A DNA stretch of 64,000 nt, taken from contig CAMBXL010000001.1 in NCBI GenBank assembly GCA_945871905.1, positions 352,923 through 416,922 of the forward strand, given 5' to 3'. A program made the translations under genes and the position numbers. Below the pieces are notes generated by a model, which saw only the letters and a list, made by a program, of their open reading frames with translations, was not told the DNA's origin and ran no database searches. This document shows, in pieces, positions 43,764-52,722 of the stretch (positions are counted from its first letter, which is position 1; each line of letters starts with the position of its first letter). This DNA comes from Chitinophaga pinensis. Its GTDB lineage: Bacteria > Bacteroidota > Bacteroidia > NS11-12g > UBA955.

Positions 43764-44876
43764 GTGAATTATAGTGTTATTAAGGTTGAAAATAATAATC
43801 AATCTACAGAGTTTATCAATTTCCCTAAATGGCTTTACAAGGCTGACGTTAATTACATTATGCCATTGGACAAGGACATTCAGGATGTTTTTAATCCTAA
43901 AGAAAATCCTTATTTTGAATCGGGCGAATGTATAAGATGGCTGGTTAAAGAAGGTAATAATACCGTAGGACGAATAGCCGCATTTTACAATAAAATCGCC
44001 CAAACTGATGTAAAAACAGGGGCCTGTGGTTTCTTTGAATGTATTGACAATCAAGAGGTCGCCAATTTATTGTTTGATACAGCTAAAAATTGGTTGAAAG
44101 AAAATGGGTGTGAATACATGGATGGTCCTGTTAATTTTGGTGACAGAGATAGTTTTTGGGGATTGATGATAGAGGGTTTCGCAAGTCCAAGCTACAGAGA
44201 AAATTACAATTTCCCCTATTACAAAGGATTGTTTGAAAACTATGGTTTTGTCTCTGAGATTGGTCAAACAACGTCGTTAATCAAGGAATCCATTTTTAAT
44301 TTTGAAAGATTTAGTAAACTGGCCTCAAGGGTTTTTGCAAATCCTGCCTATACCTTTGAGAATATTAAAAAGTCAAACATTGACAAATACGCCAGTGATT
44401 TTATAGAGATTTATAACAAAGCGTGGGCGTTTCACGAAAACTTTGTGCCGATGACTAAGGAAAAGATTTTATCAAGAATGAAACAAATGATGCCTATCCT
44501 GATGGAAGAATTCAATTGGTTTGCCTACCACAATGGAAAGCCTGTTGGATTTTACTTAACCGTTTTGGATGTTAATCAAATCTTTAAGCAAGTAAATGGT
44601 AAGATGGATTGGATAGGGAAACTTAAATTTTTGTATTATAAGGGCAAAGTTAAAAGAGTAAGAGGAATTGTGTTTGGTGTTATTCCCGAATTTCACAATT
44701 TAGGAATAGAGGTTGCCCTTATTATGAAGTTCCGTGAATCTGTTTTGAAGTCTAAACAAATTACTGAAAATGAATTGGCATGGGTTGGTGATTTTAATCC
44801 CAAAATGTTGAGCATGTTTGAATCTATGGGTGCTCAACCTATTAAAAAACATATTACTTACCGATTTACTTTTTAA
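43764..44876 (+). CDS. GNAT-like acyltransferase domain protein, function unknown
   Basis: A 370-residue cytoplasmic protein that resembles large GNAT-like proteins of the E. coli YghO type by general appearance; I do not recognise a specific family. The N-terminal part has FPKWLYKADVNYIMPLD and the RWLVKEGNNTVGRIAAFYN beta hairpin. The middle contains MDGPVNFGDRDSFWGLM, which is characteristic of this group, and the C-terminal half repeats an acetyltransferase-like core (KPVGFYLTVLDVNQ, GIVFGVIPEFHNLGIEVALI). The only start compatible with the full domain is GTG at 43764, just after a -7 box. The glycosyltransferase gene begins 3 nt after the stop, so the two form a unit and may act on the same surface sugar or lipid (inference). 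Confidence 0.78.
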   Translation: MNYSVIKVENNNQSTEFINFPKWLYKADVNYIMPLDKDIQDVFNPKENPYFESGECIRWLVKEGNNTVGRIAAFYNKIAQTDVKTGACGFFECIDNQEVANLLFDTAKNWLKENGCEYMDGPVNFGDRDSFWGLMIEGFASPSYRENYNFPYYKGLFENYGFVSEIGQTTSLIKESIFNFERFSKLASRVFANPAYTFENIKKSNIDKYASDFIEIYNKAWAFHENFVPMTKEKILSRMKQMMPILMEEFNWFAYHNGKPVGFYLTVLDVNQIFKQVNGKMDWIGKLKFLYYKGKVKRVRGIVFGVIPEFHNLGIEVALIMKFRESVLKSKQITENELAWVGDFNPKMLSMFESMGAQPIKKHITYRFTF

Positions 44877-44879
44877 TCA

Positions 44880-46064
44880 ATGAAACTTCTTTTTATCGCC
44901 AATAGATTTCCATATCCACCTTTTAGGGGCGATAAATTAAAGATTTTCAATTTGGCTAAACAACTTTCTAAGTCGCACACTTTACACCTGATTACGTTTG
45001 TTGAAAACCAGTCAGACTACCAATATGTTGATCATCTGAAACCTTATTTTGAGAAAATTGAGTTAATTGATTTGCCAAAATGGAAAAGTGTTGTTAATGT
45101 TTTCTTTGGTCTTTTGGGGCGTAATCCTCTTCAAGTTCAATATTTTAAGTCGAGCGAATTTAAAACTAAACTCGATTTAATTCTAAAAGAAAATTCATAC
45201 GATGCCATTCACGTTCAACATTTAAGAATGGCACAGTTTGCACTCAATTTAAATCATCCCAATAGAATACTAGACTTGCCCGATGCTTTTTCTTTGTATT
45301 GGGAGAGAAGGAAATCTATAAAGCGCAATTTTATTACCCGCTTGTTAGACAATATTGAAAGTAAAAAAGTGTTGAACTATGAGAAAGAAATTCTTCAAAA
45401 CTTCAATAAGTGCTTAGTATGCAGTCAGGAGGATTTGAATTATTTAAAAAAGAAACATCAGATAGACAATTTGTTTTTGTTGCCCAATGGCGTAGATGTT
45501 GAACAGTTTAAGTTTAAAAACCACGACTACTATCATGCTCATACTTTATTGTTTACAGGTAATATGGACTATGCACCCAATGTTGATGCAGTTATTTATT
45601 TTGTTAATGATGTATTTCCGCTTATCAAGTCAAGTTTTCCTGAAGTTAAGTTTGTAATAGCTGGTCAACGTCCCATTGACAAAGTATTACAATTACACAA
45701 CGGTGAAGATGTATTGGTAACTGGATTTGTAGAGGATTTAACAGATTTGTATAATTCGGCTTCCGTTGTAGTAGCGCCACTCAGATTTGGAGCGGGTACA
45801 CAAAATAAAGTTTTAGAAGCTATGGCAATGGGCATTCCTGTGGTTTGTTCAAATATTGGTTTTGATGGTTTGGAAATCCAAGATGGTGAAGGGGCTTTTA
45901 TGCGAACCAATTCTCAAGATTTTGCTCAACAAGTGATTGCCTTACTAGGTGATTCTTCATTGAGAGAAAAAACAGGTTCTTTGGGAACACTCAAAATCAA
46001 TCAGTCTTTCAGTTGGGCACAAATTGCCAATAGATTGGAAGGTTATTTCAGTGTTAAAGGTTAA
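44880..46064 (+). CDS. GT4-family glycosyltransferase
   Basis: A 394-residue cytoplasmic or membrane-associated glycosyltransferase with two Rossmann domains (GT-B fold). The opening MKLLFIANRFPYPPFRGDK supplies the Gly-rich acceptor loop; the donor-binding C-terminal half includes FTGNMDYAPNVDAV, GFVEDL and the E-x7-E-like region GAGTQNKVLEAMAMGIPVV. It is similar in general layout to TIGR03087-type sugar transferases. Donor and acceptor are unknown. The gene starts 3 nt after the GNAT-like gene and ends overlapping a small minus-strand ORF by 11 nt. Confidence 0.9.
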   Translation: MKLLFIANRFPYPPFRGDKLKIFNLAKQLSKSHTLHLITFVENQSDYQYVDHLKPYFEKIELIDLPKWKSVVNVFFGLLGRNPLQVQYFKSSEFKTKLDLILKENSYDAIHVQHLRMAQFALNLNHPNRILDLPDAFSLYWERRKSIKRNFITRLLDNIESKKVLNYEKEILQNFNKCLVCSQEDLNYLKKKHQIDNLFLLPNGVDVEQFKFKNHDYYHAHTLLFTGNMDYAPNVDAVIYFVNDVFPLIKSSFPEVKFVIAGQRPIDKVLQLHNGEDVLVTGFVEDLTDLYNSASVVVAPLRFGAGTQNKVLEAMAMGIPVVCSNIGFDGLEIQDGEGAFMRTNSQDFAQQVIALLGDSSLREKTGSLGTLKINQSFSWAQIANRLEGYFSVKG

Positions 46065-46188
46065 TTAAACTGTCTTTTAAATGATGATTGTTTAAATCCC
46101 TTTTTTTTCCAATAAGTATCTCACTGATGATATAAATAAAATAAGTTGGAAGAGAAATAAAAAGTAAGCAAATTTCGCGATTCATCAT
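46054..46188 (-). CDS. Possible 44-residue single-span membrane peptide downstream of rnhA
   Basis: Between rnhA and the convergent glycosyltransferase gene, a minus-strand ORF starts at ATG 46188 (a second ATG follows at once) and stops at 46054. It encodes 44 residues: a charged start (MMNRE), a ~21-residue hydrophobic segment (ICLLFISLPTYFIYIISEIL), then a basic and polar tail (GKKRDLNNHH). It begins 29 nt after the rnhA stop and could be the last gene of that run. No ribosome binding site or homologue was recognised, so this may be chance. Confidence 0.35.
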   Translation of the reverse strand: MMNREICLLFISLPTYFIYIISEILIGKKRDLNNHHLKDSLINL

Positions 46189-46217
46189 TGGAAAAGCAAA
46201 AAATAATCGAATAATAG

Positions 46218-46682
46218 TTACTTTAATTGGTCTTCGTAGCCTTCATCAATTTGCCAAGGGCCATTGTATGCTGCGGATGTAGCTAACACATCGCAACGTT
46301 CATTTTCAACAATACCGGCGTGCCCTTTAACCCAATTCAATCTCACATTTAGTGTTTTGAAAACAGCTAAAAAACGTTTCCATAAATCGACATTCTTGAC
46401 TTGTTTCCAGCCTTTTTTTTGCCAATTGATAAGCCAATTTTTATTGATGGCATCGCACACATATTTACTGTCAGAATATACTTCGATTACATAATCGTTT
46501 TTTTTGATACTTTCCATTGCCACAATAACGGCTAATAATTCCATTCTGTTATTGGTAGTGTGCTTAAAGCCGGCAGATAATTCTTTCCTTATGGTGCCAA
46601 ATTGCATAACAACACCATACCCTCCTTTTCCTGGATTTCCCAATGCTGCGCCGTCTGTGTAGATAATAATGGATGGTTTCAA
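46218..46682 (-). CDS. rnhA: Ribonuclease HI
   Basis: Cleaves the RNA strand of RNA-DNA hybrids. Catalytic acidic residues are Asp in IIYTDGAALGNPG, Glu in NRMELLAV, Asp in YSDSKYV and Asp in ENERCD. No ATG is available. The TTG at 46682 begins 10 nt after the folC stop and yields a 154-residue protein with Asp10 and Glu48, the same numbers as E. coli RNase HI (155 residues), and Asp71 against Asp70. The longer frame from TTG 46715 would overlap folC and add 11 non-conserved residues. I therefore choose 46682. It ends a minus-strand run that begins at least at exbB. Confidence 0.93.
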   Translation of the reverse strand: MKPSIIIYTDGAALGNPGKGGYGVVMQFGTIRKELSAGFKHTTNNRMELLAVIVAMESIKKNDYVIEVYSDSKYVCDAINKNWLINWQKKGWKQVKNVDLWKRFLAVFKTLNVRLNWVKGHAGIVENERCDVLATSAAYNGPWQIDEGYEDQLK

Positions 46683-46692
46683 ATAGTAGATA

Positions 46693-47919
46693 TTAAATAA
46701 TTTCGGCAACGACAAAAGTACTGCCTCCTATGAATATTAAGTCGGTGTTTTGTGCTTTATTTTTGGCACTGTTTAAGGCTGCCTCTACCGATGGGTATGA
46801 ATGGCCATTTAATCCTAATTCTTTTGCTTCTTGTTCTAAAAGTTGTGACTCTAATCCCCTAGGAATATTAGGGCAGCAAAAGTAATATATAGCTTCTTTT
46901 GGCAATAAATTAAAGATTGGTGTTCTGTCTTTGTCTTTTACCATACCAATAACCATGTGTAGTTGATGGTAATTTTCGCTTTTTAATTGATTGATTATTA
47001 GTTTAATGCCGTCAAAATTATGGCCGGTGTCAGCAATTATTTTAGGTTCTTGACTTAATACATCCCATCGACCTCTGAAACCTGTTAATGTTTTTACGTT
47101 TTGTAAGGCTTCTTTGGTTTTGATTGGGTCAAAATGAAACCCAAGTTGTGAAAGTATTTCTAAGGATTTAAAAACTGTATTTCTGTTTTTAACTTGATAA
47201 TCTCCATTTAAATCGAAAGTCCCATCTAAACTATGAGGATTGATTTCATCCTCAGCAAAATAGAGTTTAGCATTTTGTTCTTTTGCTTTTTGCAAAAAAA
47301 CAGGTTTGGTTTCAGGAACGGTTTCTCCAATCACCACAGGGGTATTTTGTTTTATTATTCCAGCTTTTTCAAAGGCAATAAGCGGAAGTGTATTTCCTAA
47401 TAAGTCCATGTGGTCGAACCCAATATTGGTAATGATTGATAGGAGAGGAGAAATAATATTGGTGCTGTCCAATCTTCCTCCTAAGCCAGTTTCGATAATA
47501 GCAATATCCAATTTGTTGTGGGCAAAATAGTCGAAGCATAATGCAACTGTAATTTCGAAGAAAGAGGGTTGAATGGTCTCAATATGTGGTTTAATTCTCT
47601 CGACAAAATCAACAACATATTCTTCCGTAATCATTTCTCCATCGATTCGAACACGTTCTCTAAAATCTTTAAGGTGAGGAGAAGTATAAAGACCTGTCTT
47701 GTATCCATTGTTTTGTAATACAGCAGAAAGCATATTACTGACACTGCCTTTACCATTCGTGCCTGCAACATGAATGCTTTTAAAAGAGAGGTGTGGATTG
47801 TTTAAAATTTCGCAAAGTTTGATAGTATTGGTTAAGTCTTTTTTAATGGCTGACTTACCATCGCGAGTAAAATAGGGTAACTTGGCATAAAGAAATTCTA
47901 CTGTCTCTTTATAATTCAT
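46693..47919 (-). CDS. folC: Bifunctional folylpolyglutamate/dihydrofolate synthase
   Basis: Adds glutamate to dihydropteroate and to tetrahydrofolates. The Mur-ligase-type ATP site GTNGKGS is at 53-59, followed by TSPHLKDFRERVRIDG, the ETGLGGRLDSTN motif and the C-terminal domain beginning at GFRGRWDV with DTGHN. Length (408) is usual. It lies 16 nt after the TonB-like gene and 10 nt before rnhA; the grouping is probably by convenience. FolC also supplies the folate used for formylation by Fmt. Confidence 0.94.
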   Translation of the reverse strand: MNYKETVEFLYAKLPYFTRDGKSAIKKDLTNTIKLCEILNNPHLSFKSIHVAGTNGKGSVSNMLSAVLQNNGYKTGLYTSPHLKDFRERVRIDGEMITEEYVVDFVERIKPHIETIQPSFFEITVALCFDYFAHNKLDIAIIETGLGGRLDSTNIISPLLSIITNIGFDHMDLLGNTLPLIAFEKAGIIKQNTPVVIGETVPETKPVFLQKAKEQNAKLYFAEDEINPHSLDGTFDLNGDYQVKNRNTVFKSLEILSQLGFHFDPIKTKEALQNVKTLTGFRGRWDVLSQEPKIIADTGHNFDGIKLIINQLKSENYHQLHMVIGMVKDKDRTPIFNLLPKEAIYYFCCPNIPRGLESQLLEQEAKELGLNGHSYPSVEAALNSAKNKAQNTDLIFIGGSTFVVAEII

Positions 47920-47935
47920 ATTAAGACAGAGGAAA

Positions 47936-48712
47936 CTAGTTTAGTTTGAATATAAAAGTGATAGTTCCGGGTACATCAAAACCTTGGTCTGTTGATGCAA
48001 ATTTTGATTTGTTTAATAATTTTCGTGCTACACCTTCAAGGCAAGAACCACCATTTGATTCTGGATTTACACCATCATAAACAATGCTTCCATCTTTTTT
48101 AACAATAATATCTAAAACAACTTTACCTTGTTTGTTACAGGTTTCGTTTGTTGTTCCTGCAATGAATCTACGACTTCCGAATGAGTGTTTTACTGACCCA
48201 TTGCCACCTATTCCACCGCCAGGACCTGTAGAACTTCCGCCACCGCCGGCACCACCTTTGTTACTGTCGCCTTTGCCGTCTTCAGCCCCTTGTGTTCCAG
48301 GTTTACTGCCATCGCCACTGTTTTGTTTTTGTTGATTTTTTTTACCTTTTAACAAATTGTCAAGCGCGTCATCTTTGGGTTGTTCAACAGGTTTGGTATT
48401 CGTGTTTTCGGTTTTGTTTTTTGTTTCGTTTGTTTTTTTAGTTGCAACAGCATCGGGGTCTTCGTTTTGCTCGAAAGCTTCATTCGAAGGTGAATTGGGA
48501 GCTGCTGCAGAAGTTTCAGGTTCAACAGGCACTTCACTTGGTCCACCAGCATCGGGGTCGCCATAAGCAACGGCAACAGAGCCATCTTCAGAAAGTTCTG
48601 GTAGTTCAATATTAAAATTGTACATCCACAGCAATAAAAACAAAAGTACCATGATAATACTTGTTGCTATTCCTGATATTGTTCTGTGTTTTTTTTCTGT
48701 TGCTTCGTTCAT
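47936..48712 (-). CDS. TonB-like energy transducer
   Basis: A 258-residue protein with the plan of TonB: a short cytoplasmic N-terminus, one membrane helix (~16-34, SIIMVLLFLLLWMYNF), a long low-complexity periplasmic spacer rich in Pro, Glu, Lys, Asn and then Gly/Ser (a GGGGSSTGPGGGIGGNG segment), and a C-terminal ~75-residue beta domain (GKVVLDIIVKKDGSI ... GTITFIFKL). A paired Cys (NETCNK and GGSCLEG) may form a disulfide. It transmits the proton gradient used by ExbB-ExbD to outer-membrane transporters or motility parts. It is encoded 8 nt after exbD. The sequence is diverged enough that a TolA-like role is also possible. Confidence 0.82.
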   Translation of the reverse strand: MNEATEKKHRTISGIATSIIMVLLFLLLWMYNFNIELPELSEDGSVAVAYGDPDAGGPSEVPVEPETSAAAPNSPSNEAFEQNEDPDAVATKKTNETKNKTENTNTKPVEQPKDDALDNLLKGKKNQQKQNSGDGSKPGTQGAEDGKGDSNKGGAGGGGSSTGPGGGIGGNGSVKHSFGSRRFIAGTTNETCNKQGKVVLDIIVKKDGSIVYDGVNPESNGGSCLEGVARKLLNKSKFASTDQGFDVPGTITFIFKLN

Positions 48713-48720
48713 AAGTGTGT

Positions 48721-49125
48721 TTATTTTGATTCTTTGTCTAATGCTAAAACCACTTTTGCACCTGTTTTGTTAGCAATACTTACCATTTCCATAACTTTCT
48801 CATACAATACTTTTTTGTCTGCATTGATACTAACGGGAGCTGTCGGGTTTTTGCTTAATTCACTTTGGAGTACCAAAGGTAAATCCTCAAAGGCAATATT
48901 TTTTTGTTTTTCTATTGCATACACACCTTCAGCATTCAAATACATTCTTACCGGTTTGGTTACTTGGTTCACATCCTTAACACCTTTTGGTAGTAATACT
49001 TTCAATACAGGTTCTCTTACTACTGTAGATGTCAATATGAAAAATATCAATAAAAGAAAGATAATATCGGTCATACTTGACATATTAGCTTCGAGTTTTA
49101 TTTTACTTGCTTTTCTTAATGACAT
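48721..49125 (-). CDS. exbD: ExbD/TolR-family proton channel subunit
   Basis: A 134-residue inner-membrane protein with one N-terminal helix (~16-38, MTDIIFLLLIFFILTS) bearing the conserved Asp in SSMTDIIF that relays protons, and a periplasmic peptidoglycan-facing domain (VSINADKKVLYEKVMEMVS). It works with ExbB, 9 nt upstream, and the TonB-like protein downstream. Confidence 0.92.
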   Translation of the reverse strand: MSLRKASKIKLEANMSSMTDIIFLLLIFFILTSTVVREPVLKVLLPKGVKDVNQVTKPVRMYLNAEGVYAIEKQKNIAFEDLPLVLQSELSKNPTAPVSINADKKVLYEKVMEMVSIANKTGAKVVLALDKESK

Positions 49126-49134
49126 AGCTTCTTA

Positions 49135-49833
49135 TTAATTAGAAGGGGTTTGTAAAATATCTAAGAACTCTACAGAGGTTGCTTCCATTTTATAAACTAC
49201 TTTTTCGATTCCTGCAGTCAATAAATTATAAGCCAAAAACGCAAAGATACCTACTACCAATCCTGCAACTGTAGTAACCATAGCTTCATAAATACCTCCA
49301 CTCAATGCACTTGCATTTAATTGGTCGCCCGCTCTAGCGATACTTCCAAAGGTAGAAATCATCCCTGTTACTGTTCCTAAAAAACCCAGCATGGGAGCCG
49401 CACCTGCAATAGTAGCCAACCAAGGCATTCCTTTTTCTAGTTTGTAAACTTCTAATTTCCCTACGTTTTCAACTGCAACTTCAATGTTTTTTAAAGGATT
49501 TCCTATTCTAGAAATACCTTTTTCTAACATACGGGCAATAGGCGTATCAGTTCTACCACAAAGCGTTTTTGCACCGATGATATTGTCATTCAAAACCATG
49601 TCTTTAATACTTGACATAAAGTTAGCATCTAATTTTCCTGATTTTGAAATGGTTAACCATCGTTCAATGGTAATGTATAATGCAATCACTAACATAATCC
49701 CAATTGGTATCATAACAATACCCCCTTTAAGGACTAGTTCCCATGTGCCTTCAGGTAATTTGTTTGCGGCAGTTTCTGCAGCTGCTACTGTTGATGAATC
49801 AGCAGTTAATTGTAATAAAATCGATAGAAACAT
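49135..49833 (-). CDS. exbB: ExbB/TolQ/MotA-family proton channel subunit
   Basis: A 232-residue inner-membrane protein with three transmembrane helices: ~36-56 (GIVMIPIGIMLVIALYITIE), ~135-160 and ~180-205. The conserved core is GAAPMLGFLGTVTGMISTF and the following ISGGIYEAM-like segment (ALSGGIYEAMVTTVAGLVVG). It forms the pentameric stator around ExbD. It is the first gene of the exbB-exbD-tonB-folC-rnhA run, 71 nt after the HU-domain protein. Confidence 0.93.
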   Translation of the reverse strand: MFLSILLQLTADSSTVAAAETAANKLPEGTWELVLKGGIVMIPIGIMLVIALYITIERWLTISKSGKLDANFMSSIKDMVLNDNIIGAKTLCGRTDTPIARMLEKGISRIGNPLKNIEVAVENVGKLEVYKLEKGMPWLATIAGAAPMLGFLGTVTGMISTFGSIARAGDQLNASALSGGIYEAMVTTVAGLVVGIFAFLAYNLLTAGIEKVVYKMEATSVEFLDILQTPSN

Positions 49834-49904
49834 AATTTATTTGTATATTTTTTAACGTGTAATTTGAAAATTTATTATAAAAGTATTGAATTGTGAGCCA
49901 TATT

Positions 49905-50855
49905 TTATCTTTCAATAAGGCAATACCAACCATTTGATTCATAAATACTCACCACTTTTCCAAGTTTCATTAAGTCCATTTGATGCGCCTCCGCATTTTG
50001 TCTCATTTTGTATTTTGCCAATTGAATGCTAGTCGCACTTGGTGCTAATTCCGTTTTTATCTCACCCTCAAATGGGGTAGATTCTTGTGATGAAACCAAA
50101 GTTTCGTTGGTGATAACTTCAGGTGTAACTGTCTCAGGAGTTTTTATTTCTGCTATAACTTCTTCAACAATAGGTGTTTCAGTTTCTTCTAATGGCGTAA
50201 TTTCTTGTACAATTGGGTTTCTTTTTGAATCCAATTTTGGTAAAATCGAAGCCTCATTCAGGGTAACATCCGATTTTTCGAAAAACAAATAACCTACATG
50301 AACGATAAGTGCGATAGAAGCTGCTACTAGCCAAGCTTTGTAATTAAGCTTTACTGTTTTGAATGTTTCAATAGGACTGTTATCAGCTAACTCTAATACA
50401 GGTTTTTGAATAACTTTATTTGTCGCAACTAATGGTTTTTCAATTTGTAAAGGATACAAACCATAGGTATTAATATTCAGGTTTAATTTCGAATCACTCT
50501 CAAACCAAAACTGATTGTTTTCATTGGTTTTGAAACATCCCAAACCTTTCACATAATAGTCTTGGTGGGTGGAAATGTATTGTTTGAAACTTAAATACCA
50601 ATCATTGTATAATTCAGCTGCATTTTCAAAAGAGATGCCTTCTTTTTTTTGAATTTCAGAAAACAATAAACCATCATTGTCTTTTAAAAACTGATTAAAA
50701 AAAAGTGTTTTGCTTGCTGCTTTTAAAGTTGAGGTCTGTTGATTGTAATTCGCAGGGCTTTCTCTTACGATAAAACTACCTAATTCTGGCAATACAACAC
50801 ATTCTTTGCTGTGAAGTAGTTGTATGAATAATTGTTCTATAAAATGAGTTTGCAT
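49905..50855 (-). CDS. HU-CCDC81-like domain membrane protein
   Basis: A 316-residue protein of the kind annotated in Bacteroidota as HU-CCDC81 domain protein. Residues ~1-115 form the HU-like part (LPELGSFIVRESPA, then a helical segment and DYYVKGLGCFKTNENNQ), followed by a membrane helix at ~178-198 (WLVAASIALIVHVGYLFF) and an acidic Glu/Thr/Val-rich periplasmic region (~205-275). Related proteins often end in a SPOR domain; here the last ~35 residues (KLGKVVSIYESNGWYCLIER) are too short for one. The function is probably linked to cell envelope or division. It lies 52 nt downstream of gldG. Confidence 0.75.
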   Translation of the reverse strand: MQTHFIEQLFIQLLHSKECVVLPELGSFIVRESPANYNQQTSTLKAASKTLFFNQFLKDNDGLLFSEIQKKEGISFENAAELYNDWYLSFKQYISTHQDYYVKGLGCFKTNENNQFWFESDSKLNLNINTYGLYPLQIEKPLVATNKVIQKPVLELADNSPIETFKTVKLNYKAWLVAASIALIVHVGYLFFEKSDVTLNEASILPKLDSKRNPIVQEITPLEETETPIVEEVIAEIKTPETVTPEVITNETLVSSQESTPFEGEIKTELAPSATSIQLAKYKMRQNAEAHQMDLMKLGKVVSIYESNGWYCLIER

Positions 50856-50907
50856 TAGTGTTCAAAAATAGGGTTTATTTCGAATAGAACAAAAGTTTTT
50901 TCTCTTA

Positions 50908-52722
50908 CTAACGGGTGTATTTGTATTTGCGAATAAAGAAGTTAATGACACCAAAAAGAAACACCATTAACACGGGCAAAATAGTATTAAAAAGTTGCCA
51001 AAAGGTTTTCTCTTTAACCCATTGACTGTCGTTTTTAGGCGCATTTATCAATGGTCTGTTAAGCAATCGCATGTTTATCTCCTTGGTTCGTATGTCTATT
51101 AATCCACTTTCGTCAAACATGTAATCAAAGCAATTCATCAGGAATTTTTTATTCGCAAATTGTCTTCCTGTTTCTCTGTCAAATCCCAAGGGATAAACTT
51201 CGCCTGTAGATTTTTTTACGTAGTTTAGTCCAATGTCACCGTCTGCAATAACAATCATGCTGTTGTTTTCCACCGATTCTTTAACCGGGAATTCATATAT
51301 TTTGTCTGGCCTGCGGAAGTTGGATTTAAACGAACCTTCTAATAAAACGCCCGCAACTTGTGTCCCTTGTTTAAAGGTTTTTAGGTAATTGATATCCCTA
51401 TTATTGGCTACTATTGCTAAGTCAACAAAGGATGGGGCATCTTGTAATTTTGTTCTGTCACTACTCAATAATAAGTTAGTGATATTCAGGTTTTTTCTAG
51501 AAATAGGTTTAAGGGTGCCACTGTATCTTCCCCATACTACTTCTAAGTTTTTAACAATAGGGTGGTTGTTGTTTTTGAAAGCAAATACTGGATAATAAAC
51601 CCACGGAAAAGGAACCATTTGATTGGCTCTTGAAGGGTCGTTTAATACAATATTATTACAATTTAAGTCGAGCAAAAGGTTTGAATTTAAACGCACCCCG
51701 TAGTTGAAAAGTAGTGTTCTTAAATTTTCATTGTCATAGTCAGGGAAAAATGCTTTGGAATATATTCTTAAGCTGTCGTGTTCTGCCATTATTGGGTCAA
51801 CCATCCAGATGGTTTTACCGCCATTCATGATGTATTGATCAATGATATAGGCTTCGTCTTTTTGTAGTTTTTGGGTTGGTTTGCAAATGACAATGCCATC
51901 ATATTCCTTGAATTTCTCCAAAGTTTTAGCCACAATCATTTTACCTAATGAATCGTAATTTTGAGTTTTTTCGGTCAGGTACACAAATTGAGATAAGAAG
52001 TTCTCATCACCAAGATTAAAGAACAATCTATCAACTGAAAGATTCTCACTCAGTGAGTTAAGTAGGTCATCCATTTGAACAGCCTCAGGCTCACCATGGC
52101 CATATAAAAAGGCAATTTTTTTAGGTTGTTTGTTGATACATTTTCTGATAACATTGGCTATTTCATATTCTAAACCTTCAATAGATTTATTGATTGAGGT
52201 TTCTTCAGCCCTGCCAAATTCAGTGTTTAATAAATTGATAACATATTCTTTGTCTGCGCCATAGCTTACTTCGGCTGCCGGAAGAATTAAATTCCTTTTT
52301 TGTTGGTCGGCATCCATTTCTATGTCGTTGAAGTACATCACCCCTTTTTCACTCAATTGTTTGATGATTTCGGATTTTTCTTTGTCTGTTTTGTCAACAA
52401 AAACATTTTCAAACTCAAAATCTATTTTATTGCCACTCAAATCTCTGAATTCTCTAAGAATATCAAGGGTAGCAGTTCTTAATCTTTTGAATTTAGAAGA
52501 TAAGTTATCGCCTTCCAGATACACTTTGATGTACATTCTGTCATCAATTTTTTGAGCTAATTCTTTTGAAGTTTGAGAAAGTGTAAATCTCTTTTCTTTT
52601 GTTAAATCTAACTTTTTGTAAAATTGTGAAGAAAGGATATTGGCAACAACAATGACAAAAACCAGAACAACTAGTTCTAATAACGATTGATATTTATAAC
52701 TGCGTTTACTCATTTTTACCAT
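50908..52722 (-). CDS. gldG: Gliding-associated ABC-type periplasmic subunit GldG
   Basis: GldG is part of the GldA-GldF-GldG ABC transporter linked to gliding motility. The 604 residues start with one membrane helix (~12-32), the typical KKLDLTKEKRFTLSQTSKEL block, a large soluble ABC-2-accessory domain (GEPEAVQMDDLLNSL, MVDPIMAEHDSLR) and a C-terminal helix (~580-600, ILPVLMVFLFGVINFFI). ATG 52722 overlaps gldF by 7 nt; ATG 52713 is equally possible and has no overlap. The exact cargo of this transporter is not known; an F. johnsoniae strain lacking GldA is reported not to need it for gliding in every strain, so the role may be indirect. Confidence 0.92.
   Translation of the reverse strand: MVKMSKRSYKYQSLLELVVLVFVIVVANILSSQFYKKLDLTKEKRFTLSQTSKELAQKIDDRMYIKVYLEGDNLSSKFKRLRTATLDILREFRDLSGNKIDFEFENVFVDKTDKEKSEIIKQLSEKGVMYFNDIEMDADQQKRNLILPAAEVSYGADKEYVINLLNTEFGRAEETSINKSIEGLEYEIANVIRKCINKQPKKIAFLYGHGEPEAVQMDDLLNSLSENLSVDRLFFNLGDENFLSQFVYLTEKTQNYDSLGKMIVAKTLEKFKEYDGIVICKPTQKLQKDEAYIIDQYIMNGGKTIWMVDPIMAEHDSLRIYSKAFFPDYDNENLRTLLFNYGVRLNSNLLLDLNCNNIVLNDPSRANQMVPFPWVYYPVFAFKNNNHPIVKNLEVVWGRYSGTLKPISRKNLNITNLLLSSDRTKLQDAPSFVDLAIVANNRDINYLKTFKQGTQVAGVLLEGSFKSNFRRPDKIYEFPVKESVENNSMIVIADGDIGLNYVKKSTGEVYPLGFDRETGRQFANKKFLMNCFDYMFDESGLIDIRTKEINMRLLNRPLINAPKNDSQWVKEKTFWQLFNTILPVLMVFLFGVINFFIRKYKYTR

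Noticed and set aside
48084..48335. Pro-rich plus-strand ORF (83 residues)
   Set aside because: It is the shadow of the Gly/Ser-rich spacer of the TonB-like protein.
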